DNA of 42,349 nucleotides from Acidimicrobiia bacterium (GTDB lineage Bacteria; Actinomycetota; Acidimicrobiia; UBA2766), in contig JADZDR010000012.1 of assembly GCA_020850945.1 (NCBI GenBank), positions 1 to 42,349 on the forward strand, given 5' to 3'. Within the stretch, counting starts at the first letter, position 1, and every line of letters begins with the position of its first letter. Below, one piece after another: positions 1 to 8,146 of this stretch. The notes beneath the pieces were generated by a model. That model had not been told where the DNA came from and ran no database searches. It was given only the letters and a program-made list of their open reading frames with translations. The translations under genes and the position numbers were made by a program.

Positions 1-938
1 CCACGCGCACCGATCCGCCACCGAGTCCCCGGCCACATGCGGCACCCGAACCGGCACCCGATCCGCCACCGAGTCCCCGGCCACATGCGGCACCCGAACC
101 GGCACCCGAACCGGCACCCGAACCGGAGCCCGGACCGCACGCTCCTCCCCTGCCGGCAGCGCCAGTCGACTCCCCCCCCGCGACGGCAGCACCTGTCCCC
201 CCACCCACAGCGCAGCCTCCCGTCGAGGACCCGTCGCCGACCCCGGCCCAGGACCCTGTGAGCCCCGTGATCGACGATCTCGTCCCCCCCGCCGAGGATC
301 CCCCACCTCCTGACGAACCCGAGCCGGAGGAGAAGGCCGCCACACCGCCCCGAGCCGGCTCGGACGACGACGGCGGCGAGGACGCCGACGCCCCGCCCGA
401 CCCACCGGACCCACCGGACCCACCGGACGTGGTGGAGCCTGATGTCCTGCCGGTACCGGCACCCGCGCGCGTCGATGCACCCGACTCCCTCGCCCTCGGC
501 CCGATCACACCCGACACCTCCATCACGGAGCCGAACAGCGCGATGCAGGCGGTCGTCGCCTGGCTCGGCGACCTCGACAGCACCCCCACCCCGGCCCCGG
601 ACACGCCCGGCGACCCGCTTCGGGTGGTGGCGGCACTCGACGCTCTCGGAGACACCGCGACACGAGACGTGGCGCAGGCAGGGGTGCCGCTCGTCATCCC
701 GACCGACCTCGAGGCCCTCCTTGCCGACACCGGCGCCGGTCACCTCGATCGCCTCACGGCGGCCTGGGCCACGGATCCCGATTCGGGCCAGGCGCGGGTC
801 CTGCGCAGCATGGTGGATCCGACAGGTCTTGCCCCACCGCCCCAATCGGAATCCGACCCCGGATGGGACGTCGTCGATGCCGGGGCCGGCGACTCCGATC
901 TGGGAGGCACGCTCGACTCGCTCTTCGGGGGATCGTGA
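1..938 (+). CDS. Proline-rich acidic protein of unknown function, 5' end outside window
   Basis: The frame is open from the left edge (first full codon at base 3) to a TGA at 936-938, so only the C-terminal part, about 311 residues, is visible. The first 85 codons are almost entirely Pro, Ala, Glu and Arg and include a 16-residue tandem repeat. An acidic stretch rich in Asp, Glu and PPD triplets follows. The last roughly 140 residues look foldable, with helical segments around VVAWLGDLDS and LEALLADTGAGHLDRL. No transmembrane segment or recognised domain was seen. A GTG at 258 could start an internal product, but the open upstream frame argues that it is not the real start. The layout (Pro-rich linker plus C-terminal tail) suits an extracytoplasmic or scaffold protein, but the function is unknown. 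The gene converges on the minus-strand gene ending at 951. Confidence 0.6.
   Translation, partial: TRTDPPPSPRPHAAPEPAPDPPPSPRPHAAPEPAPEPAPEPEPGPHAPPLPAAPVDSPPATAAPVPPPTAQPPVEDPSPTPAQDPVSPVIDDLVPPAEDPPPPDEPEPEEKAATPPRAGSDDDGGEDADAPPDPPDPPDPPDVVEPDVLPVPAPARVDAPDSLALGPITPDTSITEPNSAMQAVVAWLGDLDSTPTPAPDTPGDPLRVVAALDALGDTATRDVAQAGVPLVIPTDLEALLADTGAGHLDRLTAAWATDPDSGQARVLRSMVDPTGLAPPPQSESDPGWDVVDAGAGDSDLGGTLDSLFGGS
11..106 (+). repeat. 48-bp in-frame tandem repeat, two copies
   Basis: Bases 11-58 and 59-106 are two adjacent copies of a 48-base unit that begins CGATCCGCCACCGAGTCC. The unit is 16 codons long, so the reading frame is kept and it encodes DPPPSPRPHAAPEPAP twice. Shorter EPAP units of 12 bases follow directly. 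This is a coding repeat of the kind that expands and contracts by slippage. Confidence 0.85.
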
Positions 939-950
939 GCGGCGTCCCGC

Positions 951-1421
951 TCAGATGATCGTGCGCAGCCTCCCACGCGCGAGCCGGAGGCACCTGTCGG
1001 CGGCCAACGCCTGTCCCGCGGTCCGCGTCGTGTAGACGAGCAGGCTCTCCCGACACCGCATCGTGCCGAGCATCGCATCCACCACGGGCACGGCCTCGAG
1101 GAACGCGAGATCCGCGTCCGGCTCGTCGACGACCACGAGGTCCGCCGCGTCGACGCGCGCGACCAGAAGGTCGATCTCGGCGAGGCGTGAGCCGACAGAG
1201 GCACCGCGCTCGAAGCGGAGGCGCAGAACCTCCCCGGGCGGGAACCCCGACGCGCGGGCACACGCGATCACCTCCCCGGCCAGGTCCTCGAGCTCCACCC
1301 CGCTTGCGCCGAACACGCCGACGCTCGCGCCACCTCGCAGCGGCTCGAGCACTCCCGCTCCGCGTGCCGACGCGGCCGAAAGCCGTCCACCCATGATGTC
1401 TCCCAATATGCGCTTTGCCAC
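951..1421 (-). CDS. Small degenerate ABC-ATPase-like protein
   Basis: The 156-residue product reads like a collapsed ABC nucleotide-binding domain. A Walker-A-like turn (VGVFGASGVELEDL, about residues 34-47) lacks the Gly-Lys-Ser/Thr needed to bind phosphate. A good Walker B follows (LVVVDEPDADL, 95-105, with D99 and E100). The tail resembles the end of an ABC domain (SLLVYTTRTAGQALAADR, then LRLARGRL), with Thr-Arg where the H-loop His should be. No LSGGQ signature is present and the helical subdomain is missing. The start is a GTG at 1421, 10 bases after the stop of the PadR gene, so the two are probably co-transcribed. ATP hydrolysis looks unlikely. Nucleotide sensing or a structural role is possible. 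The family assignment rests on motif resemblance only. Confidence 0.5.
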   Translation of the reverse strand: MAKRILGDIMGGRLSAASARGAGVLEPLRGGASVGVFGASGVELEDLAGEVIACARASGFPPGEVLRLRFERGASVGSRLAEIDLLVARVDAADLVVVDEPDADLAFLEAVPVVDAMLGTMRCRESLLVYTTRTAGQALAADRCLRLARGRLRTII

Positions 1422-1431
1422 CCGGACCAGG

Positions 1432-1932
1432 TCAGCGCTCGAGCGCGTCGAGCACTTCAGTCAGCCATTCCACATCGACCTCGAGATGCGCCAGGACGCC
1501 CCGCAGGGACAGCGCCCGGAACTCCTCGAGATTGTCCTGTTTTAGCACCTTTCGCACCTTGCGTGCAGCGCGGGCGGTGTGGTGGAGCTGATCTTGCACG
1601 GCGTGCACGAGCCCCTCCGGCACCCCCTCCCCGAGCAGATCGAGCTTGAGGTAGAGCTCGGACCGCTGCGGTGTCGCCTTCGCGAAGTCCTCGTCGAACC
1701 AGCGGGCGACCTGCTCGCGCCCCTCGTCCGTGAGGGCGTAGACCGGCTTGCCGGTCTCGTCGGGGTCGGCGGTCGCGAGGCCGGCGGCCACGGCGGATGT
1801 GAGCACTTGGTACACCTGGCCGTCGTTGACCGGCCAGTAGTCACCCATCCTCGCCTGGAGACGGCGGTGGACCTGACTCGAGCTACCCGGATCGAGGCCG
1901 ACCTCGCCCAATATCGCGTTGCGTAGTGACAT
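1432..1932 (-). CDS. PadR-family transcriptional regulator
   Basis: The 166-residue protein starts MSLRNAILGE, the usual opening of PadR winged-helix repressors. It carries the wing/recognition block DYWPVNDGQVYQVLTSAV at about residues 31-48, then YALTDEGRE, and a C-terminal helical dimerisation region rich in Leu, Arg and Glu. The frame stays open upstream to 2001, but a start there would run into the end of the SGNH gene at 1998. ATGs at 1944 and 1932 are available, and 1932 gives the family-like N terminus. PadR proteins usually repress efflux or stress genes that respond to small molecules. Here the likely target is its own operon, including the ABC-like gene just downstream. The ligand cannot be told from the sequence. 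Confidence 0.85.
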   Translation of the reverse strand: MSLRNAILGEVGLDPGSSSQVHRRLQARMGDYWPVNDGQVYQVLTSAVAAGLATADPDETGKPVYALTDEGREQVARWFDEDFAKATPQRSELYLKLDLLGEGVPEGLVHAVQDQLHHTARAARKVRKVLKQDNLEEFRALSLRGVLAHLEVDVEWLTEVLDALER

Positions 1933-1997
1933 GCCTTGCAGCATGTCAGGTGCTCTGCCTACTGACAAGGACCGCTCCGTGCGCAGCGGTATCCGCG

Positions 1998-3104
1998 TCA
2001 ATCGCGGGCGGGATCCCCCTGTCCCGGATCGGGGGCAGGGTTGGCTGCGGCCTCGGCCCGCGCGGCCGCGATCACCTCGAGGATCGGAGCCAGCATACGA
2101 TCCCCCCCGATCTGCGTGAGATGCACGCCGTCACCCCGTCGCATGCGCTGCAGCTCACCGTCGGCGTCCGGCAGGTAGTCGGCGTACGCGCCTTCGTCGT
2201 CTGCGAACAGGTCCCATGTGGGGACGTACACGATCTGGGGCCGCATGCCGGCCTCGGCCCGCTGGAGGCCTGCGATCATCTCGAGGCTGTCGCGCAGCTC
2301 CTTCTCCCTCACGATCGGATACCCGACCCACACGACGCGGCGCCCCTCGCTCGCGAGAACATCCATCGCCGCCCCGACCCGACGGCGGTACTCCGCCTTC
2401 CACGCGTCTGTTCCCAGGACGAGACGCTTCCCGTCCACCATCATGTCCTGGTCGTCGTTGCCTCCCACCGAGAAGACGGCCACGTCCGGGTTGAGCCGAT
2501 GCATGTCGGCGTCGACGGCACCGGCCCAGTCGAACACGTCGGGCCGGGCGAGTCCCGTCGAGATCTGCGTGTTCTCCTCGTATGCCGGTCCGGACGAACC
2601 CTCGGCCCGCTGGAAGGCACGCGCGATGTCGTAGGCCATCGAGTCACCCCCGACCCAGACGAGCGTGCTGCGGGGTGCGAACTGCGGAATCTGCGCGTAC
2701 TCCTCGCCCGCACGGGCGAAGAAGGCGTCGAAGGGCGACGGCAGGCGGGCGCGATCGGACTGCACGTCGGACTCGCCCAGGGCATCCTGGATGGCGTCGC
2801 GGGGGGCGGTGAGGTGGAGCCGGTCGGCGACGAACGCCACCGGCGCGACGGCGTGGGTGGCGAGGCTGCGGCGCCATCCGTAGGGCTGGCTCGCGGCGGT
2901 CTTCTCGAGGCTCTCGACGTTGAAGACCGCGCCGAGGACGAGTGCGAGGAGGACGGCAATCACGGTCTCCCGCGCAGTCCGCGCGCGTCGCCGGACCGGT
3001 CGCCTGACCGTCTCGACGGCCCGGAGCGGCACACGGGCACGGCGTGTCGTTCCCGCCCGCTCGACGGGCGTGGCGGACGTCACGGGTGCCTTGCTCAGTG
3101 CCAT
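1998..3104 (-). CDS. DUF459-type SGNH hydrolase, membrane anchored
   Basis: The protein has 368 residues. A basic N terminus leads into one membrane segment (about 46-62, ETVIAVLLALVLGAVF), placing the rest outside the cytoplasmic membrane. The SGNH hydrolase blocks are visible: GGDSMAYD with nucleophile S155, GGNDDQD with N216, and DGVHLT with D325 and H328. The ATG at 3104 follows the MBOAT stop with one base between (TGACATG), so translation is probably coupled. An upstream in-frame start at 3203 would lie inside the MBOAT gene and was rejected. SGNH proteins paired with MBOAT proteins usually transfer or remove acetyl groups on exported polysaccharides, as in the AlgI/AlgX and PatA/PatB pairs. 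By analogy this enzyme acts on a cell-surface or secreted polymer. The actual acceptor is unknown. Confidence 0.82.
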   Translation of the reverse strand: MALSKAPVTSATPVERAGTTRRARVPLRAVETVRRPVRRRARTARETVIAVLLALVLGAVFNVESLEKTAASQPYGWRRSLATHAVAPVAFVADRLHLTAPRDAIQDALGESDVQSDRARLPSPFDAFFARAGEEYAQIPQFAPRSTLVWVGGDSMAYDIARAFQRAEGSSGPAYEENTQISTGLARPDVFDWAGAVDADMHRLNPDVAVFSVGGNDDQDMMVDGKRLVLGTDAWKAEYRRRVGAAMDVLASEGRRVVWVGYPIVREKELRDSLEMIAGLQRAEAGMRPQIVYVPTWDLFADDEGAYADYLPDADGELQRMRRGDGVHLTQIGGDRMLAPILEVIAAARAEAAANPAPDPGQGDPARD

Positions 3105-3105
3105 G

Positions 3106-4536
3106 TCAGAACCGGAAGTAGATGAACGGGTCGACGGGGAGGTCGACGAGGACGTCGTGCACGGCGTCGGTCGCGACGAGGGCGAGGGCGGCGGTGAGGG
3201 CAAGCGGAACGGGTGCGAGCCGGGCCAGGCCGGCCTGGATGCCCTCGACGCGTCCCGGGGTGAGGACGAACTGGGGCAGGAGGCCGACGAGGATCACGAC
3301 AAGGACGGTGCCAGTCACGAGCGTCGGCACCCGCCATGCGACGAACAGCCTGCTGAGGAGCTCGAGGGCGTCGGCCACGCTGCCGGCCCGGAAGAACACC
3401 CAGGCGAGGCAGACGAAGTTGAACGTGACGAGGCGGCCGAGCCAGCGGCGGGCCGCCGGCAGCGCGGCCGCATCCGCCGGTGTACCCCGCCGGTGTTCGA
3501 AGACGAGACCCGCCCCGTGCAGGCCGCCCCACGCCACGAAGTTCCAGGCGGCACCGTGCCAGAGACCACCCAGGAGCATCGTGATCACGAGGTTGACGGA
3601 GGTCCCCAGCTCCCCCCGTCGGTTTCCGCCGAGGGGCACGTAGAGGTAGTCACGCAGCCAGCGGGACAGCGTCATGTGCCAGCGGTGCCAGAAGTCCCGC
3701 ACGGAGACGGCGGTGTAGGGCGCATCGAAGTTCTGCGGGAACTTGAACCCGAGCAGGAGGGCGACACCGATCGCGATGTCCGTGTATCCGCTGAAGTCGG
3801 CGTAGATCTGCACGGCGAAGGCGTACGTGGCGACGAGAGCGTCGAGGGCGCTCGCCTGGCCGGGTGCGGCGTAGACGGGATCGACGATGGCCCAGCCGAG
3901 GTAGCTCGCGACCACCACCTTCTTCACGAGACCGACGAGGACGAGGTACATGCCGCGACCGAGATCGACCTGACGCGGATCACGGGGCGTCGCGAGCTGG
4001 GGGATGAACTCGCTCGCCCGCACGATCGGGCCGGCCACGAGATGCGGGAAGAAGGACAGGTACACCGCGAAGTCGATCGGCTTGGCCGGCGCCACGGTGC
4101 CCCGATTCACGTCCACCACGTAGCTGATCGCCTGGAAGAGAAAGAAGGAGATGCCTATGGGCAGGAGCACCTCGACGAGCGGCACGTTCGCCGGCAGGCC
4201 GATCGCGCCGAGCAGGCGGTGCAGGCTCTCGGCGAAGAAGCCGAAGTACTTGAACCAGCCGAGGATGGTGAGGTCGGCGACGACGGCGGTGGCGAGGACG
4301 AGCTTGGCGAGGCGGGGGTGGTCCGCCCGTGTGCGTCCGATCGCGGAACCCGCCACCCAGTTGACCAGAGTGGCGGCGGCGAGGAGACCACAGAAACGCC
4401 AGTCCCAACTCCCGTAGAAGACGTAGCTCGCCCCGAGGATGAAGGGCTTCCAGCGGGCGGGACGCGGCATGAGGAGCCAGGACAACGGCAAGACCACCGC
4501 GAAGAACGCCGCGAACGTGATGGTGGGGAAGAGCAT
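3106..4536 (-). CDS. MBOAT-family membrane O-acyltransferase (AlgI/DltB-like)
   Basis: The protein has 476 residues and many hydrophobic segments. It opens MLFPTITFAAFFAVVLPLSW, typical of AlgI-like proteins. Family landmarks are LVAGPIVRASEFIPQL (about 167-181), YADFSGYTDIAIG (245-257), DFWHRWHMTLSRWLRDYLY (281-299), PLGGNR, and the catalytic His region LGGLWHGAAWNF with H327. Such enzymes move acyl groups, usually acetyl, across the cytoplasmic membrane for transfer to an exported acceptor. The gene immediately precedes and is translationally coupled to the SGNH gene, so the two probably act in sequence. Alginate is unlikely as substrate because no alginate genes are present. A cell-wall polysaccharide or exopolysaccharide is more likely. 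The ATG at 4536 is 75 bases downstream of the kinase-like gene. Confidence 0.9.
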   Translation of the reverse strand: MLFPTITFAAFFAVVLPLSWLLMPRPARWKPFILGASYVFYGSWDWRFCGLLAAATLVNWVAGSAIGRTRADHPRLAKLVLATAVVADLTILGWFKYFGFFAESLHRLLGAIGLPANVPLVEVLLPIGISFFLFQAISYVVDVNRGTVAPAKPIDFAVYLSFFPHLVAGPIVRASEFIPQLATPRDPRQVDLGRGMYLVLVGLVKKVVVASYLGWAIVDPVYAAPGQASALDALVATYAFAVQIYADFSGYTDIAIGVALLLGFKFPQNFDAPYTAVSVRDFWHRWHMTLSRWLRDYLYVPLGGNRRGELGTSVNLVITMLLGGLWHGAAWNFVAWGGLHGAGLVFEHRRGTPADAAALPAARRWLGRLVTFNFVCLAWVFFRAGSVADALELLSRLFVAWRVPTLVTGTVLVVILVGLLPQFVLTPGRVEGIQAGLARLAPVPLALTAALALVATDAVHDVLVDLPVDPFIYFRF

Positions 4537-4611
4537 GGCTGGATCCGTTCTGGCAAGTCTCCCAAATCGGCTCCGCGATGTGGCGGTTCTCGGCCGCTTG
4601 GGTGAGCCGGG

Positions 4612-5478
4612 TCAGACCACTCGCCTCAGGGCCGCGTCGAGGGATGCGACGTAGGAGGGACCGAAGAGAGCGACGTGAACGAGGAGGGGGAAGACCTGGT
4701 ACAGGTGAACGCGCTCCTCCCACCCGGGCGAGAGCGGCCTCGCCTCGTCGTACGCGGCGAAGACCGCGGCCCCGAACCCGCCGAAGAGGCGCATCATGGC
4801 GAGGTCGACCTCACGATGCCCTCCGTAGGCGGCCGGATCGACGAGCCACGGGCTCCCCGTCGCGTCCCACACGAGGTTGCCGCCCCAGAGGTCACCATGC
4901 AGGCGGGCGGGCGGCTCCTCGGGGCCCACGTGTTCGGGCATGCGCGCGCAGAGCGCTTCGACGCGGGCGGCGACGTCCCGGGGCAGATGACCCCCGTCGA
5001 TGCAGAGGCGCAGCATGGGGTCGAGGCGGCGCCATGCGTAGAACTCCGCCCACGTGGCACACGGCGCATTGTCGAGGGGTAGTTCGGCGAGCCACGCCTC
5101 GGCCGGGACGGTGTCTGCTCCGCCGCCACCGAAGCAGGGGGCGCCCGAGGCGTGGAGGGCGGCGAGTCCGCGTCCCAGCTCCTCGTCCGATCCCGGCCGC
5201 GCCGTGCCGGCCTCGATCCAGTCGAGGGCGATCCAGCGGGGAGTGTGGGCGACGACCGCCGGGATCCCCACGGCACGGGCGCTCGCCAGCCACCGCAGGC
5301 CTGCCGCCTCCGCTGCGAATGACCCTCGCGGGGCATTCGCGGAGCTCTTGACGAAGATCCACGTCCCGTCCGACAACTCGACGCGCCGCGCGTGGTTGAT
5401 GCAACCGCCGCCCACGTCCTCGACACGTGCGATGTCGCAGGTGATGTGGGCGCGCAACTCCTCTAGGGCCGGGTCCAC
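4612..5478 (-). CDS. Fructosamine kinase / ketosamine-3-kinase-like protein
   Basis: The product of about 288 residues belongs to the fructosamine kinase branch of the APH-like kinases. Key blocks are GGGCINHARRVELSDGTWIFVK (nucleotide-binding lobe, containing the phosphate-binding Lys), LGRGLAALH, the catalytic loop ARLHGDLWGGNLVWD, and the metal-binding VDPAAYGGHREVDLAM. Members phosphorylate ketosamines formed on glycated proteins or small molecules so that the sugar falls off. Bacterial members have also been linked to ribulosamine and free amino-acid adducts. The frame continues upstream to 5550, but the phosphatase gene ends at 5481. The GTG at 5478, right beside that stop, gives a sensible N terminus and is the preferred start. 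Protein repair fits the adjacent phosphatase gene. Confidence 0.85.
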   Translation of the reverse strand: MDPALEELRAHITCDIARVEDVGGGCINHARRVELSDGTWIFVKSSANAPRGSFAAEAAGLRWLASARAVGIPAVVAHTPRWIALDWIEAGTARPGSDEELGRGLAALHASGAPCFGGGGADTVPAEAWLAELPLDNAPCATWAEFYAWRRLDPMLRLCIDGGHLPRDVAARVEALCARMPEHVGPEEPPARLHGDLWGGNLVWDATGSPWLVDPAAYGGHREVDLAMMRLFGGFGAAVFAAYDEARPLSPGWEERVHLYQVFPLLVHVALFGPSYVASLDAALRRVV

Positions 5479-5480
5479 CT

Positions 5481-6014
5481 TCAGGTGTCCGGGGTCGTCC
5501 CGATCATGGCGACGACTTCGTCGAGCAGGCCGGCGCAGGCGACACGGCACATGTCGAATACGACGTTGAAGCCGTCCTCACCCTCGTACGTGTAATAGGG
5601 GTCGGGTACCTCGAGCTCGTCCCCGGCCCCGGGGTCGAACTCGCGCAGTAGCCGGACCTTCGCCCGCTGCCCCTCATGGTCGGTCAACGCGTTCAGATCG
5701 AGGACGTTCTCGAGGTCCATCGCGACGACGATGTCGAAGCGCTCGAAGTCCTCCGCTGTGAAGCGGCGGGCGACACCCTCGATCTCGATGCCGTGCAGGC
5801 GTGCGGCGGCGCGCGCACGGGGGTCTGCCTCCTCGCCTGCGTGCCAGCCGCCCGTGCCGGCGCTGTCGACATCCACCACACCGCTCAAGCCTGCCTCCTC
5901 GACCAGGGCCTCGAACACGGCCTCGGCGGTGGGAGAACGGCAGATGTTCCCGGCACAGACGAAACAGACGCTGAGAGCAGGGGTTTGCATGCCGCACCTA
6001 CGGGGGGATGTCAC
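5481..6014 (-). CDS. Low-molecular-weight protein-tyrosine-phosphatase
   Basis: The enzyme has 177 residues with the phosphate-binding loop CAGNICRS near the N terminus (nucleophile C20, R26) and the general-acid region VPDPYYTYEGEDGF near the C terminus. It is therefore a typical LMW-PTP that removes phosphate from tyrosine or from small phospho-compounds in the cytoplasm. The GTG at 6014 overlaps the upstream stop by four bases (GTGA). The ATG at 5990 would give a start closer to the usual family length. Both are possible. In fructosamine-kinase neighbourhoods, LMW-PTP relatives can act on phosphorylated sugar-amine products, and the adjacency here makes such a role worth considering. Confidence 0.92.
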   Translation of the reverse strand: MTSPRRCGMQTPALSVCFVCAGNICRSPTAEAVFEALVEEAGLSGVVDVDSAGTGGWHAGEEADPRARAAARLHGIEIEGVARRFTAEDFERFDIVVAMDLENVLDLNALTDHEGQRAKVRLLREFDPGAGDELEVPDPYYTYEGEDGFNVVFDMCRVACAGLLDEVVAMIGTTPDT

Positions 6015-6460
6015 ACGTCGGCTGAGACGTGGGGCGGTGCGACCGCATCGTCCCGTTCGCGGGGGGTGCTGTCACCGGCGTCGGCGACGGCGGCCTCCAT
6101 CGCGGGAGGCCGACGGCGGAGACTGCGACCGATCGCCCAACCGAGCCTGAACCAGAGCGGGTACGTGAGGAGGATCAGGGCCGCCACCACGTGTCGGCGC
6201 CAGTTGTTCCGTGCCGGATCGAACCGAAGGAGGCCGAAGCCGATGCGGCCCGAGTTCAGCATGAAGGCCCGCCCCGATTCGGCCCCCCAGAAGCGGGCGA
6301 GCCATGCGACTCGCGGCGAATCGAACCAGAGGGGAACGGAAACCCCCCAGAAGACCAGCATGGTTCCCACGGTCGCCACGTCCTCGAGTTCGTCGTCGAG
6401 GGCAGCGCCTCCGACGGCGCCGACTCCGACGAGCAGGGCGGGGTCGTACAGAAAGCTCAT
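6011..6460 (-). CDS. Small membrane protein of unknown function
   Basis: The protein has 149 residues and starts MSFLYDPALLVGVGAVGGAA. It has two or three hydrophobic segments, around TMLVFWGVSVPLWF and AALILLTYPLWFRLGWAIG, followed by a basic patch and a charged C-terminal tail. No family was recognised. The ATG at 6460 overlaps the thioesterase stop by four bases (ATGA), and the frame upstream of this ATG lies under the thioesterase gene, so longer starts were rejected. The gene sits in a tight run with the thioesterase and the tyrosine phosphatase. Confidence 0.75.
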   Translation of the reverse strand: MSFLYDPALLVGVGAVGGAALDDELEDVATVGTMLVFWGVSVPLWFDSPRVAWLARFWGAESGRAFMLNSGRIGFGLLRFDPARNNWRRHVVAALILLTYPLWFRLGWAIGRSLRRRPPAMEAAVADAGDSTPRERDDAVAPPHVSADV

Positions 6461-6894
6461 GGGACGATCCTGTAGGTCAACAGCGCATGCGCCACTGTCT
6501 TGCCGTCTTGGTCGGTTGCCGTGATCTCGGCGAAGCTCAGTTCCTTCGCCCGCTTCACGCACCTTGCCCGGCAGACTAGGTCCGATCTCCGCGCGGCGCC
6601 GACGTACTGGATGCTGATCGACACCGTGGAGGCTCTCGCACCCTTGTCGAAATCGTGGTTCGACCAGACGGCCGCCGCCCCCGCCGTGTCGATCGCGGCG
6701 GCGATGACGCCTCCGTGATAGAAGGTCCCGTCGTTCGTGAGCTCTTCGCGGTACGGGAGGCGCACGACGACGTCGTCCGGCTCGTACGTCTCGAACCGGA
6801 GGTCGAGCCAGCCGATGAACGGGGTGCGGGGCATGACCTCGATGACACCGCGGCGCAGTTCTGCCTGCTTCTCCTCTGTCAGGCCTTCGGGCAC
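6457..6894 (-). CDS. PaaI-like hotdog-fold acyl-CoA thioesterase
   Basis: The protein has 145 residues. The hotdog active-site helix is visible as GTFYHGGVIAAAIDTAGA (about residues 56-73), preceded by the FIGWLDLRFETYEPDDVVVRL strand region and followed by STVSISIQYVGAAR. This matches the PaaI/YiiD class that hydrolyses acyl-CoA thioesters in the cytoplasm. The GTG start at 6894 has a strong Shine-Dalgarno on the minus strand (AAGGAGGGG, complement of 6898-6906). The gene heads the minus-strand run that continues to 951. The substrate cannot be predicted from the sequence. Confidence 0.87.
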   Translation of the reverse strand: MPEGLTEEKQAELRRGVIEVMPRTPFIGWLDLRFETYEPDDVVVRLPYREELTNDGTFYHGGVIAAAIDTAGAAAVWSNHDFDKGARASTVSISIQYVGAARRSDLVCRARCVKRAKELSFAEITATDQDGKTVAHALLTYRIVP

Positions 6895-6991
6895 TCTCCC
6901 CTCCTTCCCGCGTCAACCTAGTGGTCTGCGCAGCCGACCGGGGCCCGGGGCGGGCGGCATGACGCGAAGTACCCCTTTCTGAGATTCTTCT

Positions 6992-8146
6992 GTGAGTTCG
7001 CTTGCATCCGTGGTTCGGGTCGGACACACTCAGTTGGGGTGTGCAGTCGGACTGGGCGAAGGTGACGTGGGGCGCTTACGGAGATCGAAGGCTGGGGACC
7101 ACGGCGACACGCCGACTCCGCCCGCGCCCACCAGCCCCGCGCCGACTCCTCTGACAGGTGTGTCTCCGCCGTTGCCCCAGGTCACACCGCCGTACGCTTC
7201 ACCCCATGTCATCCCGCCGAACCCGTTCGGGCCGCCCGGCCAGGGTCTGACGACCGGAGCCGCAGTCCCTCTCGGCATGGCACCCCCCCGCAACCTCTTC
7301 GCCGCCCCCGCCGTCCCGCCCCCGCTGCTCGGGGGCGGCTTGGGTAGTGCCGCCCTGGCGAGTGGGAGCGTTTGCGTCGACGACGACGGTTTCGCGTCGA
7401 AGGCGGTAACGGTCGTGGGACGCGTGCTCGTCGCCCTGATCCTGGCAGTCGCCGCCGGCGCGGGCTACATCCTGTTCCGCGACGCCAACCGGGTCGAGAT
7501 CGCGTCAGACGACATGCCCAGCCTCCAGGTACCCCGGCCGGCTCCGCCCATCGCACCGCCGGCTCCCGGAGTCCCTGTGAGCGAGACACCCCCGGCACCC
7601 GTCGAGGAACCGCCCGCCACGTCTCCTCCCGACTTGGGCGAGATCCCGGTCCAGGCTGCCCCTCCCATCGAGGTTGCCGCCCCGCAGCTTCCGCCGGAAC
7701 CACCACCGCCTCCCGCACCGGCGCCGCCCCCCGGGGCGATCGAGTTCATGCAAGGCCTCGACCGCGCAACTGATGCCCACAACGAGGTGGTCGTGTCGCT
7801 CGCGACCACTGTGGCCGACATGAAGACGATCCTCCTCCCGGCCGACCCGAGTGTGGTCGCCGAGGTCGAAGGATCCCTCACCGAGCTCGAGGCCGCGATC
7901 GACTCGATGGCCCAGTACGAGTTCCCCGCGGAATCGGGAGCAGAGGACATCGTCACTTCGCTGCGGCGGGTCCACGCCCTGTTGACCAGGCAACTCGATC
8001 TCCGCACAGACGCGAGATGGCCGACCCTGAATCTGCTCACGCAGTTCAACGGGATCACGGACCAACATCGGGAGAAGGTGAGGGCCCTCAGCGACGAGCT
8101 CATCCCGGCCTATGTCGCCTGGGTAGAGTCCCAGATGTATGGCTGA
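6992..8146 (+). CDS. Proline-rich single-span membrane protein
   Basis: The product is up to 384 residues long. The N-terminal 130 residues are rich in Pro, Thr and Gly. One membrane helix follows (about 138-162, KAVTVVGRVLVALILAVAAG). A second Pro-rich stretch (about 175-250) leads to a helical C-terminal domain (about 250-384) with no clear family match. The layout suggests a cytoplasmic Pro-rich tail, a membrane anchor, and an external helical domain on a stalk. The GTG at 6992 has no good ribosome site and the true start may lie further in. The gene ends 8 bases inside the SnoaL-like gene, so the two are probably translated together. No function can be assigned. Confidence 0.6.
   Translation: MSSLASVVRVGHTQLGCAVGLGEGDVGRLRRSKAGDHGDTPTPPAPTSPAPTPLTGVSPPLPQVTPPYASPHVIPPNPFGPPGQGLTTGAAVPLGMAPPRNLFAAPAVPPPLLGGGLGSAALASGSVCVDDDGFASKAVTVVGRVLVALILAVAAGAGYILFRDANRVEIASDDMPSLQVPRPAPPIAPPAPGVPVSETPPAPVEEPPATSPPDLGEIPVQAAPPIEVAAPQLPPEPPPPPAPAPPPGAIEFMQGLDRATDAHNEVVVSLATTVADMKTILLPADPSVVAEVEGSLTELEAAIDSMAQYEFPAESGAEDIVTSLRRVHALLTRQLDLRTDARWPTLNLLTQFNGITDQHREKVRALSDELIPAYVAWVESQMYG

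Noticed and set aside
11-106. CRISPR-like array
   Set aside because: The two units are directly adjacent with no spacer, keep the reading frame, and number only two.
951-1421. Calling the mini ABC-like gene a pseudogene
   Set aside because: The frame is intact, the start is close to the PadR stop, and Walker B is well preserved, which suggests a maintained product.
2920-4605. Long plus-strand frame across the MBOAT gene
   Set aside because: Low-complexity acidic translation with no motif, while the minus strand carries a clear MBOAT protein.
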